A stretch of 64,000 nt of DNA from Caulobacter sp. (GCA_030678995.1 JAUXTQ010000040.1:1-64000), one strand, 5' to 3'. Numbered from the stretch's first letter, positions 8,982 to 20,716 are shown. Numbers and translations are program-made. The notes: generated by a model not told the origin, from the letters alone.

Positions 8982-9344
8982 ATGATTATGTCTAAACGCC
9001 CCTCTTTCCTGAGCCGCCTGTTCGGCCGCCCTGAAGGCAGCCCCCAAGAGACGTCGGCGGATGCCAAGGTTCGCGCGGTGCTGGAAGAGCACGGCGATCA
9101 GGCCACCACCCCACGTCCGACGACCTTCTATTTCTACGGCGGTGACTACCAAGGCTTGGCGAAGGATGCTTCCGCCGAAGGCTATATCACTCGCCCCACC
9201 GCCAAGAACGACGGCGTGATCCTCGAGAAGGTGGTCGCGGTCGACGAAGGGGCCTTCGAGGCGATTGAAGCTCAGATGGAAGCCTGGGGCGAGACCTTCG
9301 GCTGCGAGTTCGACGGCTGGGAAACCCAAGTGGTGACCAACTAG
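8982..9344 (+). CDS. RraB-like (ribonuclease E inhibitor RraB fold) protein
   Basis: The 120-residue protein carries VRAVLEEHGDQATTPRPTTF followed by YFYGGDYQGLAKDASAEGY, the pattern of the RraB/DUF695-like fold (ageing-like helix, then HGD...PRxxxFYFY). In E. coli RraB binds RNase E and damps mRNA decay; whether this protein does so is not shown. Two start codons, ATG 8982 and ATG 8988, are possible, and the second (MSKRPSF) is equally plausible. Its stop codon is immediately followed by the carB ATG at 9345, so the two genes are probably co-transcribed and coupled. Confidence 0.7.
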   Translation: MIMSKRPSFLSRLFGRPEGSPQETSADAKVRAVLEEHGDQATTPRPTTFYFYGGDYQGLAKDASAEGYITRPTAKNDGVILEKVVAVDEGAFEAIEAQMEAWGETFGCEFDGWETQVVTN

Positions 9345-12632
<3,288 letters not shown>

Positions 12633-12653
12633 GTCTGTGATAGCCTTGCGGGC

Positions 12654-12959
12654 ATGACCCGTGAGGATGTCCTTCAGGTTTTGCGCGATCACGAAGCCGA
12701 ACTGCGCGAGCAGGGCGTGATCCATGCCGCCCTGTTCGGATCGCTGGCGCGGGGCGAGGCCGGGCCGAAGAGCGATATCGACGTGGCGATCCGGTTCGAT
12801 CCGGACGCCCCGATCACGCTCTGGGGCTACGCCGGGCTGAAGCGGCGGGTGTCCGGGATGCTGCGGGGCTTCAAGCGAAAGGTCGATGTCATCGATCTGG
12901 ACGGCATGAGCCCGTACGTGCGGCCATCCGTCGAGCGCGACGCGATCTATGCTTTCTGA
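12654..12959 (+). CDS. mntA: MntA-type minimal nucleotidyltransferase antitoxin
   Basis: The 101-residue protein has the minimal nucleotidyltransferase motif GSLARGEAGPKSDIDV (Gly29-Ser30, catalytic Asp41 and Asp43) and a third acidic strand in KVDVIDLDG. In characterised type VII toxin-antitoxin pairs, MntA AMPylates a tyrosine next to the active site of the HEPN toxin and so neutralises it. The next gene is a HEPN protein that overlaps by 11 bases, which supports the pairing. The gene follows carB by only about 20 bases, so it could be read through from carB. Confidence 0.88.
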   Translation: MTREDVLQVLRDHEAELREQGVIHAALFGSLARGEAGPKSDIDVAIRFDPDAPITLWGYAGLKRRVSGMLRGFKRKVDVIDLDGMSPYVRPSVERDAIYAF

Positions 12960-13302
12960 GCGCGCCCAGAAAGCGCTGCTCGACATCCGCGAGAACATCC
13001 TGCTGGCGCAGACCTGGACCGAGGGCCTGACGCTGGTCCGGTTCGCCGAGGACCGGATGGTGTTCTACGCCGTCACCCGTTGCCTGGAGATCATCTCCGA
13101 GGCCAGCCGTCGTCTACCGCCCGAGTTGAAGCGGCGGCACTCGAAAATCGAATGGCGCGGCATGCGCGACGCCGGCAACATCTACCGTCACGACTATGAC
13201 GGCGTGCAGGAACACATCATCCTTCGTACGGTCCGAGAGGCTCTACCGCCGCTTCTCCGGACCGTTCAGGTCGAGATCAACGCCTCGGAAAGCGACGCCT
13301 GA
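12949..13302 (+). CDS. hepT: HepT-like HEPN ribonuclease toxin (DUF86)
   Basis: The 117-residue all-helical protein belongs to the DUF86/HepT family. It ends its core with GMRDAGNIYRHDYDGV, the RNase motif region of HEPN toxins (Arg80-His81-x-Tyr83), in the GNxYRHxY form rather than the RxxxxHxY form. Tyr83 corresponds to the residue modified by MntA in characterised systems. HEPN toxins cleave RNA in the cytosol. Translation is coupled to mntA through the 11-base overlap, and its stop codon overlaps the ATG of the next gene (TGATG). Confidence 0.87.
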   Translation: MLSERAQKALLDIRENILLAQTWTEGLTLVRFAEDRMVFYAVTRCLEIISEASRRLPPELKRRHSKIEWRGMRDAGNIYRHDYDGVQEHIILRTVREALPPLLRTVQVEINASESDA

Positions 13303-14180
13303 TGCCCACACCCGCCCGCGTCGCCGCCTTTGTCGCCATGGTCGAGGCCCTCTCGCTTGCGCCAGCGGTTGCCCTGGCCGCGCCTCCGCCCCCGGCGCCG
13401 CCTGTGGAAGCTCTGCGACAGCCGGTCGACGGCTACGATCTGCAAACGCCCTACCAGATCTGGCGCTGGTGGGTGGAAGGCCAGAAGGGGGCGGCCACCG
13501 ACGCGGTGCTGGCTGAGCCGGAGGCCATCGACGGCGAGATCGCTTACGGCGCGCCGATCCTGCGCTTCACCAAGTACAACGACTTCGGTCACTTCCTGAC
13601 CGGCGAGATCCGCGTCTATTGCCAGCCGCGGAGGCCTCACGGCTTCAAGCCTGGGACCTGCCACTACCGCCTCCGCCGCGCCTATGTCGCCATGGACGCT
13701 GGACCCTATGAGGGCGAAAATCCAGTCTCCCGCTGGACGAAGGAAGCCTTCGTCCCCGCGCGGGTGGCCGCTGGATTACGCGCGGCCGGGTTCGGCCCGG
13801 ACACGGATTGGTGGATGGCGGATCGAGCGCGGCTGTTCGCCTTCATGCCCTCGGCCGTTGCCGTGCTGTCAGCTAACGCCACCGTGGTCCGGCTGGATTC
13901 GCGCGACTGCCCTGGCCTGGCGCGGACCATCGAGGCGCTGGAAGGACGGGCCCTGAGCCTGCAGCTCGACTTCCTGGCGGTCGGCCAGGACGCTCGCCAG
14001 GAACCACCGCCCGCGCACGCCGTCCGGACCGTCATTTCGCTGCGGATCATGCCCCCCGGATCGGTCGGGCCGATACTCATCGACGGAAGCGGCGCGCCGT
14101 TCGACAGGCTCGCGGGCCCGGTGTTCGACGCGGCTGACGCCTGCGAGAAGGCCGGCGCGGGGCAGGTCACCGCCCCCTGA
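13302..14180 (+). CDS. Secreted protein of unknown function with an N-terminus copied from the 14247 gene
   Basis: The 292-residue product starts MPTPARVAAFVAMVEA, then runs into LSLAPAVALAAPPPPAPP, which reads like the end of a signal peptide. The remainder contains YQIWRWWVEGQKGA, a Cys pair around IRVYCQPRR and PGTCHYRLRR, and a C-terminal DAADACEKAG. I do not recognise a family. The first 48 bases match the first 48 bases of the gene at 14247 at 45 positions, although the proteins are otherwise unrelated. This suggests that the native start was replaced by recombination. Export to the periplasm is probable but the hybrid leader is unusual. Confidence 0.65.
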   Translation: MPTPARVAAFVAMVEALSLAPAVALAAPPPPAPPVEALRQPVDGYDLQTPYQIWRWWVEGQKGAATDAVLAEPEAIDGEIAYGAPILRFTKYNDFGHFLTGEIRVYCQPRRPHGFKPGTCHYRLRRAYVAMDAGPYEGENPVSRWTKEAFVPARVAAGLRAAGFGPDTDWWMADRARLFAFMPSAVAVLSANATVVRLDSRDCPGLARTIEALEGRALSLQLDFLAVGQDARQEPPPAHAVRTVISLRIMPPGSVGPILIDGSGAPFDRLAGPVFDAADACEKAGAGQVTAP

Positions 14181-14195
14181 CGGGCGGCCATGCAG

Positions 14196-14216
14196 GCGCG
14201 GAAGTGATTTCCGCGC
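14196..14216. other. Hairpin between the genes at 13302 and 14247
   Basis: A perfect 8-bp stem, GCGCGGAA and TTCCGCGC around a 5-base loop. There is no following T-run, so it is not a classic intrinsic terminator; it may be an mRNA-end stabiliser. Confidence 0.4.
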
Positions 14217-14246
14217 TACCCTGCCCGCGCCCCACGGAGACATCCC

Positions 14247-14606
14247 ATGCCAACACCCGCCCGCGTCGCCGCCCTCGTCGCCATGGTCGAGGCCGGGCAG
14301 TATGTTGAGGCCATCGAGGCCTTCTATGCCGAGGACGCCTCGATGCAGGAGAACCTCGGCCGCACCACGGTCGGGCGGGCGCGGCTGGTCGAGAACGAGC
14401 AGGCGGCCTTGCGGCGCAACACCATCGTCGCCCGCAAGGGAACCGTGGCCCTGGTCGATGGCGACCACACAGCCATCCGCTGGGTGTTCGAGATGACCGA
14501 CGACACGGGCGCGACCCGCGTGCTCGACGAGATCGCCTGGCAGCGCTGGGACGGCGACCGGATCGTCGAGGAGCGGTTCTACTACGACCCCGGCCAGCTG
14601 CGCTGA
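14247..14606 (+). CDS. SnoaL-like / nuclear transport factor 2-fold protein
   Basis: The 119-residue protein has the NTF2-like pattern: an N-terminal helix (PARVAALVAMVEAGQYVEAI), EAFYAEDASMQENLG, then strands with VALVDGDHTAIRWVFEMTDD and ending RIVEERFYYDPGQLR. SnoaL-like members bind small hydrophobic ligands or act as isomerases or hydrolases; nothing here fixes the reaction. A hairpin (GCGCGGAA-N5-TTCCGCGC, 14196-14216) precedes it, followed by CACGGAGAC as a ribosome binding site. The beginning of this gene is duplicated in the preceding gene. Confidence 0.82.
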   Translation: MPTPARVAALVAMVEAGQYVEAIEAFYAEDASMQENLGRTTVGRARLVENEQAALRRNTIVARKGTVALVDGDHTAIRWVFEMTDDTGATRVLDEIAWQRWDGDRIVEERFYYDPGQLR

Positions 14607-14710
14607 AGCCCGCCAGCCCTTACCTCAAAAGGGGGGACTCGTGCCGAGGGGGGCTTGCAAAGGTCCGCCGGATCGGGCCTTGGGACTCCACCATCAACAG
14701 GGAGTTTCCC

Positions 14711-15181
14711 GTGTCCGCGTCACGTTTCGCCACGCTTTCCGCGACCCTCGCCATCACCGCCGCGGCGCTCGTTCCGGCCCCCGCCCTTGCCCTGGACAAG
14801 CCTGAGGCTGCCGCGACCTGGGTGGCGCGCAACCGCGCCTTCATCGCCGTTTCCCAGGACCTCGCCAGCAACGGCGCGACCATCCTGGCCTCGCAGCGGG
14901 CGGCCTGCCGGGGTCTGATCGGCGAGCACCTGCGCATCGGCGGCATCACGCCGCATTGGGCCACCGGCGCCCAGCGCGACTTCTGCCGGGCGATCGACGG
15001 CTTCAACGGCGTCACGTCCGTGAAGAACCCGTGCGGCGATCTCAAGTCGGCCGCAGGCAAGTACGGCAAGGCCGTTCCTTTCGGTGACTCCGAGGCGGTC
15101 ACCGAGACCTCGCGGCAGATGGTCCAGCTCATCGACATCATTCGAAGCGCCGCCCGACGGTCCGGATTCCGCAAGTGCTGA
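14711..15181 (+). CDS. Secreted protein of unknown function with conserved-looking cysteines
   Basis: The 156-residue protein starts with a signal peptide (SASRFATLSATLAITAAALV, then PAPALA before the likely cleavage site). The mature part has four Cys, in AACRGLIG, DFCRAI, NPCGDL and the terminal RKC, able to form two disulfides. A helical C-terminus (EAVTETSRQMVQLIDIIRSA) is visible. GTG at 14711 is used as the start because the signal peptide begins there. It is likely periplasmic. I recognise no family. It stands alone between the SnoaL-like gene and the membrane protein at 15317. Confidence 0.7.
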   Translation: MSASRFATLSATLAITAAALVPAPALALDKPEAAATWVARNRAFIAVSQDLASNGATILASQRAACRGLIGEHLRIGGITPHWATGAQRDFCRAIDGFNGVTSVKNPCGDLKSAAGKYGKAVPFGDSEAVTETSRQMVQLIDIIRSAARRSGFRKC

Positions 15182-15316
15182 CCCGGTAGGCCTCCGGGGT
15201 CCGCCGCCGACTTCCGGCTGCCTCAATCCTGACCACGACAGGCCGCCGGGCCGGAATTCGCCTTGAGGCCGCCGGGCATTCCGGCGATCATCGTTACCGG
15301 GGAACGAGGGCGGGGA

Positions 15317-15994
15317 ATGAGCCTCAAGGACACGGTCGAGCCGTTCGAGGCGTACTCCCGCAGTTACGTCTACTACCTGCTGTCGTTCGTCGGCGGCCGG
15401 CGGGACGCTGACGAACCCCTGCCCAGTCTGGATGACGGCAAGCTGGTGGTGCATGTGATCATCAGCGCCTTCGTCGCCTCCCTGCTGCAGGGCATGGCGG
15501 CCAAGGAGCTGGACTTCACCAGCATCGACTTTCCGGGACTGGTGATCCTGCGGTTCTGCTTCTGGATCGTCCTCTGCGCCGTTCTGCACGGGGTGCTGGC
15601 GACGAAAAAGAACAACGTCAGCATCGAGACCTCCGCCTCGGTGATGCTGCAGATCGCGCCGGCCGCCTCGGTGTTCGCGGCCTTCCTGTCGTTCATCCTC
15701 TATTCCGCAGGCTACACCCTGCTGTCGGAGGTGCTCGGCGTCGATGTGATCGTCGGCACCTTCTATGCGTCGACCGCCGTGCTGGAATGCCTGTTCATCG
15801 GCTCGATGCTCATCGCCCAGCTGCGGCGGGTCGAGGGCGTGTCCCGTCTGCGGCGACTGTTTGCGGTGACGGCCATGATGTTGTTCATTGGCGGTCTGCA
15901 GGCCGTGATCGTCGACGGTCGGTTCGCGACATCGCGGGAACCGCCGCCGGAAGAGGCCGAAGTGACCGCCCAGGTCTGGAGTTCTGTCGCATGA
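15317..15994 (+). CDS. Integral membrane protein of unknown function
   Basis: The 225-residue protein has a short soluble N-terminus (SLKDTVEPFEAYSRSYVYYL) and about five membrane segments, including VHVIISAFVASLLQGM, LVILRFCFWIVLCAVLHGVL, MLQIAPAASVFAAFLSFILY, and a final one before GRFATSREPPPEEAE. I do not recognise the family; the topology recalls Yip1-like permease-type proteins. ATG 15317 is preferred over the upstream in-frame start at 15263 because GGCGGGGA lies directly before it. The stop overlaps the next gene by four bases (ATGA). Confidence 0.68.
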   Translation: MSLKDTVEPFEAYSRSYVYYLLSFVGGRRDADEPLPSLDDGKLVVHVIISAFVASLLQGMAAKELDFTSIDFPGLVILRFCFWIVLCAVLHGVLATKKNNVSIETSASVMLQIAPAASVFAAFLSFILYSAGYTLLSEVLGVDVIVGTFYASTAVLECLFIGSMLIAQLRRVEGVSRLRRLFAVTAMMLFIGGLQAVIVDGRFATSREPPPEEAEVTAQVWSSVA

Positions 15995-16275
15995 CGACCC
16001 CGCCCGTCCCCCGCACGCGTCGCCCGGCGTTGACCGCGGCCCTAGGCGTGGCCGTCGTCATCGCCGTCGCCTTCAGCGCCACGGCCTCGGCCGCCCTGGA
16101 CCGACGGCCGTCGCCTATCCAGGGGTCCAAGGGGTCTGACCTGATGCCCAAGGGCGGCAACGCCAGCCGCTACCTGGGCTCTATCCTGATGAAGTTCCGG
16201 CCCGCGCCCCGGCAGGTTTCCGAGCTCAAGGCCGGTGGAAAGGCGCTGGGGGCCCGCAAGCCGCCCGGGCGTTAG
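15991..16275 (+). CDS. Small exported or membrane-anchored protein of unknown function
   Basis: The 94-residue protein overlaps the upstream membrane-protein gene by ATGA, so the two are translationally coupled. It has a positively charged start (RTRRP), one hydrophobic segment (ALGVAVVIAVAFSATASA) that is a signal peptide or anchor, and a basic tail rich in Gly, Lys and Pro. No family is recognised. Coupling suggests that it works with the 15317 product at the inner membrane. Confidence 0.55.
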   Translation: MTTPPVPRTRRPALTAALGVAVVIAVAFSATASAALDRRPSPIQGSKGSDLMPKGGNASRYLGSILMKFRPAPRQVSELKAGGKALGARKPPGR

Positions 16276-16326
16276 GTTATTACCCTGGCCAGGCAGGCGG
16301 CCGGCGCCGTCAAGGCGGCGCTGAAC

Positions 16327-16403
16327 AAATCAGGGGACAGTTTACTCATTTCCCGGAGCGCACCGCTTGCACGTCGGGAAATGAGTAAACTGTCCCCTGA
16401 TTT
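16327..16403. repeat. Long inverted repeat of the GGGGACAG...CTCATTT type
   Basis: Two 29-bp perfectly complementary arms (from AAATCAGGGGACAGTTTACT at 16327 to 16355, and 16375-16403) flank a 19-base loop. The head sequence AAATCAGGGGACAG recurs at 51956-52035. This type of element is commonly seen in genomes that carry REP-associated (Y1-type) transposases, though none is present in the window. Confidence 0.75.
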
Positions 16404-16498
16404 GCCTTCCTCCCCATAAAGGGGAGGGAGGGCGCTAGACTCCGCCAACCCGCCCCGTCACCTTATCGGCGATAACAAACAGCCGTGGGAGGCAGAAA

Positions 16499-17284
16499 AT
16501 GGCGGGTCGGGTTGCGGGCAAGGTTGCCCTGGTGACGGGTGGATCGAGCGGGATCGGGCGGGGCTGCGCCGAACTGCTGGCCGCGGAGGGCGCCACCGTG
16601 GTGGTCACCGACCTGCAGGACGACAAGGGCCTGGCCGTCGCGGCGGCGATCGGCGGCCTCTACCTGCATCACGACGACACCGACGAGGACGCCTGGACCC
16701 GGGTCATCGCCCAGATCGACAAGCGGCTCGGGCGGCTCGACGTCCTGGTCAACAACGCCGGCATCGCCATCGGCGGGCCGGTCACCGACTACAGCCTGGC
16801 CGACTGGCGCAAGCAGCAGGCGGTCAATGTCGATGGAGTCTTCCTGGGCGTGAAGCACGGCCTGCCGCTGATGCGCAGAAGCGGCGGCGGCAGCATCATC
16901 AACATGTCGTCCGTCGCCGGCATCAAGGGCTCGGCCAACATGAGCGCCTACTGCGCCACCAAGGGCGCGGTGCGGCTGTTCGCCAAGGCGATCGCCATGG
17001 AATGCGCCACCGCCCAGGACGGGGTGCGGGTCAACTCGGTGCACCCGGGGATCATCGAGACCCCCATCTGGGACGGCATCACCCGCTCCATCGGCGGGGC
17101 CGGCGCCAATGACGGTCCGGCCCGGCCAGCCACCGTCGACGACATCGCCGCCCTCGCCGCGCCACTGGGGTTCAAGGGCTTGCCGGCCGATATCGCCGCC
17201 GGAGTGCTCTATCTGGCGTCAGATGAGTCCCGCTATGTCACCGGAACCGAGCTGGTGATCGACGGGGGCATGATCACGCGCTAA
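16499..17284 (+). CDS. Short-chain dehydrogenase/reductase (SDR)
   Basis: The 261-residue classical SDR has the cofactor motif TGGSSGIG (residues 13-20), NNAG after LDVLV, the catalytic Ser in IINMSSVAGIKG, and the YxxxK dyad as YCATK (Tyr151, Lys155). ASDESRYVTGTELVIDGG near the C-terminus is the usual family end. An acidic residue after the second strand (VVVTDLQDD) points to NAD rather than NADP. It reduces or oxidises an unknown alcohol or ketone in the cytosol. It stands as a single gene after the long inverted repeat at 16327. Confidence 0.92.
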   Translation: MAGRVAGKVALVTGGSSGIGRGCAELLAAEGATVVVTDLQDDKGLAVAAAIGGLYLHHDDTDEDAWTRVIAQIDKRLGRLDVLVNNAGIAIGGPVTDYSLADWRKQQAVNVDGVFLGVKHGLPLMRRSGGGSIINMSSVAGIKGSANMSAYCATKGAVRLFAKAIAMECATAQDGVRVNSVHPGIIETPIWDGITRSIGGAGANDGPARPATVDDIAALAAPLGFKGLPADIAAGVLYLASDESRYVTGTELVIDGGMITR

Positions 17285-17313
17285 AGCCGCCCCGCAATTC
17301 AGGCCGGGGACGT

Positions 17314-19197
17314 ATGAAATACAGGGCGGACATCGATGGACTGCGCGCGATCGCCGTCCTCGTGGTGGTCGGATTCCATGCCGGGGTTCCGTTCCTGGGC
17401 GGCGGATTCGCGGGCGTGGACGTGTTCTTCGTCCTCTCCGGCTACCTGATCGCCGGGGTCATCGCCGACCGCCAGACCCGCGGCGACTTCTCGCTGGGCT
17501 GGTTCTGGGAGCGGCGCATCCGGCGCATCTTTCCGGCGCTGATGACGGTGCTGGCCGCCAGCACCCTGATGGCCGCCGTCCTGCTGCTTCCGAGGGACTT
17601 CTCGGACTATGCCAAGTCGATGGCGGCGGCGCTGGTCTCCCTCTCCAACGTCTTCTTCTGGAGCGGCTCGGGATATTTCGCCGCCGACGACGCCTCCCGC
17701 CCGCTGCTGCACACCTGGTCGCTCGGGGTGGAGGAGCAGTTCTACTTCGTCTTTCCGGTGTTCATGCTGCTGGCGGCCCGGATGGTCCCGGGCCGGGTGC
17801 GGACGGTGCTGGGCGTCGTGGCGGCGGCGTCCCTCGCCCTCAGCATCTGGACTGTGCGTGATCATCCCGACGCGGCCTTCTACCTGCCCTTCACGCGGGT
17901 CTGGGAACTGCTGACCGGCGTGTTGCTGGCATTGTGGAAGCCGGCCCTGCCGAATGCCGCCCTGCGCAACGCCGGCGGCATCCTTGGCCTGGCGATGATC
18001 GCCGCCTCGGCGCTGCTGTTCAGCGACCAGACGCCCTGGCCGGGTTACGCCGCGCTGCTGCCCTGCCTGGGCGCGGCCCTGCTCATCGCCGCCGAGGGCG
18101 GGATAGCCGGCCGCGTCCTGGCGCGGCGCCCGATGGTCTGGTTCGGCCTCACCTCCTACTCCCTCTATCTGTGGCACTGGCCGCTGCTGACCTTCCAGCG
18201 GATGATCGCGCCAGGCCCCTGGGCTACCGCGGCGACCGTGCTGATCTCGATCCTGCTGGCCGCGCTGTCCCTGCGCTACGTCGAGCGGCCGTTCCGCAAC
18301 GGGGCCTTCCTAACCCGCCGCCAGGTGTTCGCCGGCGGTGCGGCGGCCATGGCTATCCTTGGCCTCGCCGCCGGCGCAATCGTCCTGGCCAAGGGCTTCC
18401 CGCAGCGGTTCGACGAGCGGACCCTGGCCATGGGCGCCTTCCTCGGCAAGGCGCCGGACAAGGCCTATCGCGACGGAACCTGTTTCGTCTCCGCCGCCTA
18501 CGACGTCAGCGACTACCCCCGCGACCCCTGCGCGAAACATGATCCGGCGAGGCCCGACTGGATGCTGGTCGGCGACAGCCATGCCGCCTCGCTTTGGTCT
18601 GGCCTCACCGCCGCTAATCCGGACGTCAACGTCCTGCAGGCCACGGCCTCGGGCTGTTCGTTGGCCCTGCTGACCGGCGACGAGGAGCGGGCCGAATGCC
18701 GACGGATGACGGCGCTGATCTACCAGGACCTGCTGGTCAGGGATCCACCCGACGGCGTGTTGCTGGCCGGCCGCTGGCGCGAGGACGACATCCCGCGCAT
18801 CGCCGCGACCCTCGACTGGGCCAAGGCCCGGGGCCTGCCGGTGATCCTGATGGGGCCGCTTCCGCAATACCAGGAGGACCTGCCCCGGCTGCTGGTGCTG
18901 TCCTGGCGGCTGGGCGATCCGGGCCTTCCCGCGCGGCGGCGGCTGGACTGGCCGCGCGAGGTTGACCGCCGGCTGGCCGCCGTCGCGCGGGAAAAAAGCG
19001 CGCTCTACATCTCCGCCCACGATCTGCTTTGCCGGGACAGGGTCTGCGCGACCGTGACCGAAGCCGGCGCGCCGATCGCCTGGGACTACGGACATCTGTC
19101 GCCGCAGGGCGCGCGGCTTGTCGCCGACCGTCTGCGGGCGGCGGGCCTGTTCCCGGCTACAGCGTCAGCGCAAGCACCCAGTCCAGATAGTCGTTGA
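17314..19197 (+). CDS. Acyltransferase 3 / SGNH fusion (OafA-type cell-surface O-acetyltransferase)
   Basis: The 627-residue protein has an N-terminal acyltransferase-3 membrane domain of about ten segments, starting YRADIDGLRAIAVLVVVGFH with the conserved Arg and His, and containing FFVLSGYLI and SLGVEEQFY. From about residue 400 a periplasmic SGNH hydrolase-like domain follows, with MLVGDSHAASLW (Ser block) and WDYGHLSPQGARLV (Asp/His block). Such fusions O-acetylate lipopolysaccharide or other surface glycans. Its 3' end overlaps the convergent GNAT gene by 41 bases. Confidence 0.92.
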   Translation: MKYRADIDGLRAIAVLVVVGFHAGVPFLGGGFAGVDVFFVLSGYLIAGVIADRQTRGDFSLGWFWERRIRRIFPALMTVLAASTLMAAVLLLPRDFSDYAKSMAAALVSLSNVFFWSGSGYFAADDASRPLLHTWSLGVEEQFYFVFPVFMLLAARMVPGRVRTVLGVVAAASLALSIWTVRDHPDAAFYLPFTRVWELLTGVLLALWKPALPNAALRNAGGILGLAMIAASALLFSDQTPWPGYAALLPCLGAALLIAAEGGIAGRVLARRPMVWFGLTSYSLYLWHWPLLTFQRMIAPGPWATAATVLISILLAALSLRYVERPFRNGAFLTRRQVFAGGAAAMAILGLAAGAIVLAKGFPQRFDERTLAMGAFLGKAPDKAYRDGTCFVSAAYDVSDYPRDPCAKHDPARPDWMLVGDSHAASLWSGLTAANPDVNVLQATASGCSLALLTGDEERAECRRMTALIYQDLLVRDPPDGVLLAGRWREDDIPRIAATLDWAKARGLPVILMGPLPQYQEDLPRLLVLSWRLGDPGLPARRRLDWPREVDRRLAAVAREKSALYISAHDLLCRDRVCATVTEAGAPIAWDYGHLSPQGARLVADRLRAAGLFPATASAQAPSPDSR

Positions 19198-19678
19198 CCC
19201 CCACATGGAACAGGCGGGTCCCGACCTGTTCAAAGCCCATCTTGGCGTAGAAGGCGTTGGCCCGCGCGTTGCGGCTGTAGACCGCCAGCAGCAGGCGTCT
19301 GGCCCCGGCGGCGCGCGCCGTGTCGATGGCCGTCTGCATCAGCCGCTGGCCCAGACCCGTGCCGTGGAAGCGGTGCAGGGCGTAGATCCGGGTCAGCTCC
19401 ATGTCGCCCGGCCCCGTCTCGACCGGCAGGTCGGGCGGTCCCATCAGCAGGAAGCCCACCGGCGCGTCGCCGGGCTCGACCGTCGCCAGGAACAACCGCC
19501 GCGAGGGGTCGGCCAGCAGCGCCTCATAGGCCGCCGCCGCATGGGTGGTCCCGCAGTGGAAGACGATGTCCTCCCCATCGACGATGCCGGCATAGGTCTC
19601 GACAAAGGTCGCGGCGGCCACGACCGACAGCCGGCCGGCGTCATCTGGGGTGCAGAGGCGGATGGTGATGTCGCTCAT
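19157..19678 (-). CDS. GNAT-family N-acetyltransferase
   Basis: The 173-residue protein is a GNAT: ITIRLCTPDDAGRLSVVAAA at the start, then acetyl-CoA binding motif A as LTRIYALHRFHGTGLGQRLM (Q/RxxGxG/A as HGTGLG), and motif B in RRLLLAVYSRNARANAFYAK with the typical MGFEQVG ending. The acceptor is unknown. It is cytosolic. It is convergent with the acyltransferase gene, and their ends overlap. A REP-like palindrome separates it from the DMT transporter. Confidence 0.88.
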   Translation of the reverse strand: MSDITIRLCTPDDAGRLSVVAAATFVETYAGIVDGEDIVFHCGTTHAAAAYEALLADPSRRLFLATVEPGDAPVGFLLMGPPDLPVETGPGDMELTRIYALHRFHGTGLGQRLMQTAIDTARAAGARRLLLAVYSRNARANAFYAKMGFEQVGTRLFHVGVNDYLDWVLALTL

Positions 19679-19706
19679 GACGGCGTTCTAACCGCGGCGT
19701 TTGGAC

Positions 19707-19750
19707 GGGGACAGGATTAGCTGTCCCTCGGGACTGCCTATTCCTGTCCC
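19707..19750. repeat. GGGGACAGGA-headed inverted repeat
   Basis: The arms GGGACAGGATTAG and CTATTCCTGTCCC (one mismatch) flank a short centre containing CTGTCCCTCGGGACTG. It lies between two minus-strand genes and shares the GGGGACA head with other palindromes in the window. Confidence 0.65.
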
Positions 19751-20583
19751 TAGCTCAACAACAGCAACGCCGCGCCGCCGGCGATGATCACGGCGCCGGC
19801 GAGGCGGCCAGGCGTCAGCCGCTCGCGCAGGAAGGCCACCGCGATGGCCACCCCGAACAGGATCGAGGTTTCGCGCAGGGCCGCCAGCCGCGGCGTGTCG
19901 CCCAGACGGTAAGCCCAAAGGGCCAGGCCATAGGTGACGATGCTCAACGCTCCGGCGATCAGACCGGGTTTCCATTCCTCACGGGCGGCGAGGATGAACC
20001 TGGGCCCTCGCCAGAGGGCGAACAGCAGGCCGATGCCGCCGCCCAGGGTCAGATAGACCCAGGCGATATAGCTGAACGCGCTGGGCGCGGCCCGCACGCC
20101 CTGGGCGTCGATCACCGTGTAGAGGGCGATGGTCACCCCCGTGGCTACCGCCCAGCCCAGCGCCCGCCGGTCGACCTGCCGTCCCAGACCCACGGCCACG
20201 ACGCCCACCGACACCAGCCCGATCCCGCCGGCTACCAGCGGGGTGATCGGCTCGGAAAACAGGGCGACCGCCACCATCGCCGCCAGCGCCGGCGCCACCC
20301 CCCGCGAGATGGGATAGGCCACCGACATATCGGCCCGCTCGAACGCCTTGATCAGGCAGACGAGGTACACCAGGTGCGTCGCCCAGCTGCCGGCCAGCCA
20401 GCCCCACGCGCCGTGCGGCAGTGGCAGGAAAAACACGAACGGCAGGATCATCAGGGCCGAGAAGCCGTCGATCAGCGCCCGGCTCGACATCTTGTCCTTG
20501 CCGGCCTTGAGGATGGCGTTGACCACCGCGTGCGTCGCCCCCGAGACGATCATCATCAGCGCAGCGGTCTGGGCGACGGTCAT
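19750..20583 (-). CDS. DMT-family (EamA) transporter
   Basis: The 277-residue protein has about ten membrane segments arranged as two EamA halves. The first half ends with FERADMSVAYPISRGVAPAL and the second with GDTPRLAALRETSILFGV and FLRERLTPGRLAGAVIIAGG, the typical closing pattern of drug/metabolite transporters. It resides in the inner membrane and probably exports or takes up a small metabolite. The substrate is not readable from sequence. It appears monocistronic. Confidence 0.88.
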   Translation of the reverse strand: MTVAQTAALMMIVSGATHAVVNAILKAGKDKMSSRALIDGFSALMILPFVFFLPLPHGAWGWLAGSWATHLVYLVCLIKAFERADMSVAYPISRGVAPALAAMVAVALFSEPITPLVAGGIGLVSVGVVAVGLGRQVDRRALGWAVATGVTIALYTVIDAQGVRAAPSAFSYIAWVYLTLGGGIGLLFALWRGPRFILAAREEWKPGLIAGALSIVTYGLALWAYRLGDTPRLAALRETSILFGVAIAVAFLRERLTPGRLAGAVIIAGGAALLLLS

Positions 20584-20716
20584 CCCGCAGGAGTGACAGG
20601 CTTACGCGGCGGCGCGCAACCGGGGCCTGAACGGTTAACCACGATGCTCATCCGGGGGGTGAAGCCGCGTGTGCCGCCCTCGGTCCTGCCCTAGCGTCAG
20701 GATCGAGGGAAGCGTC

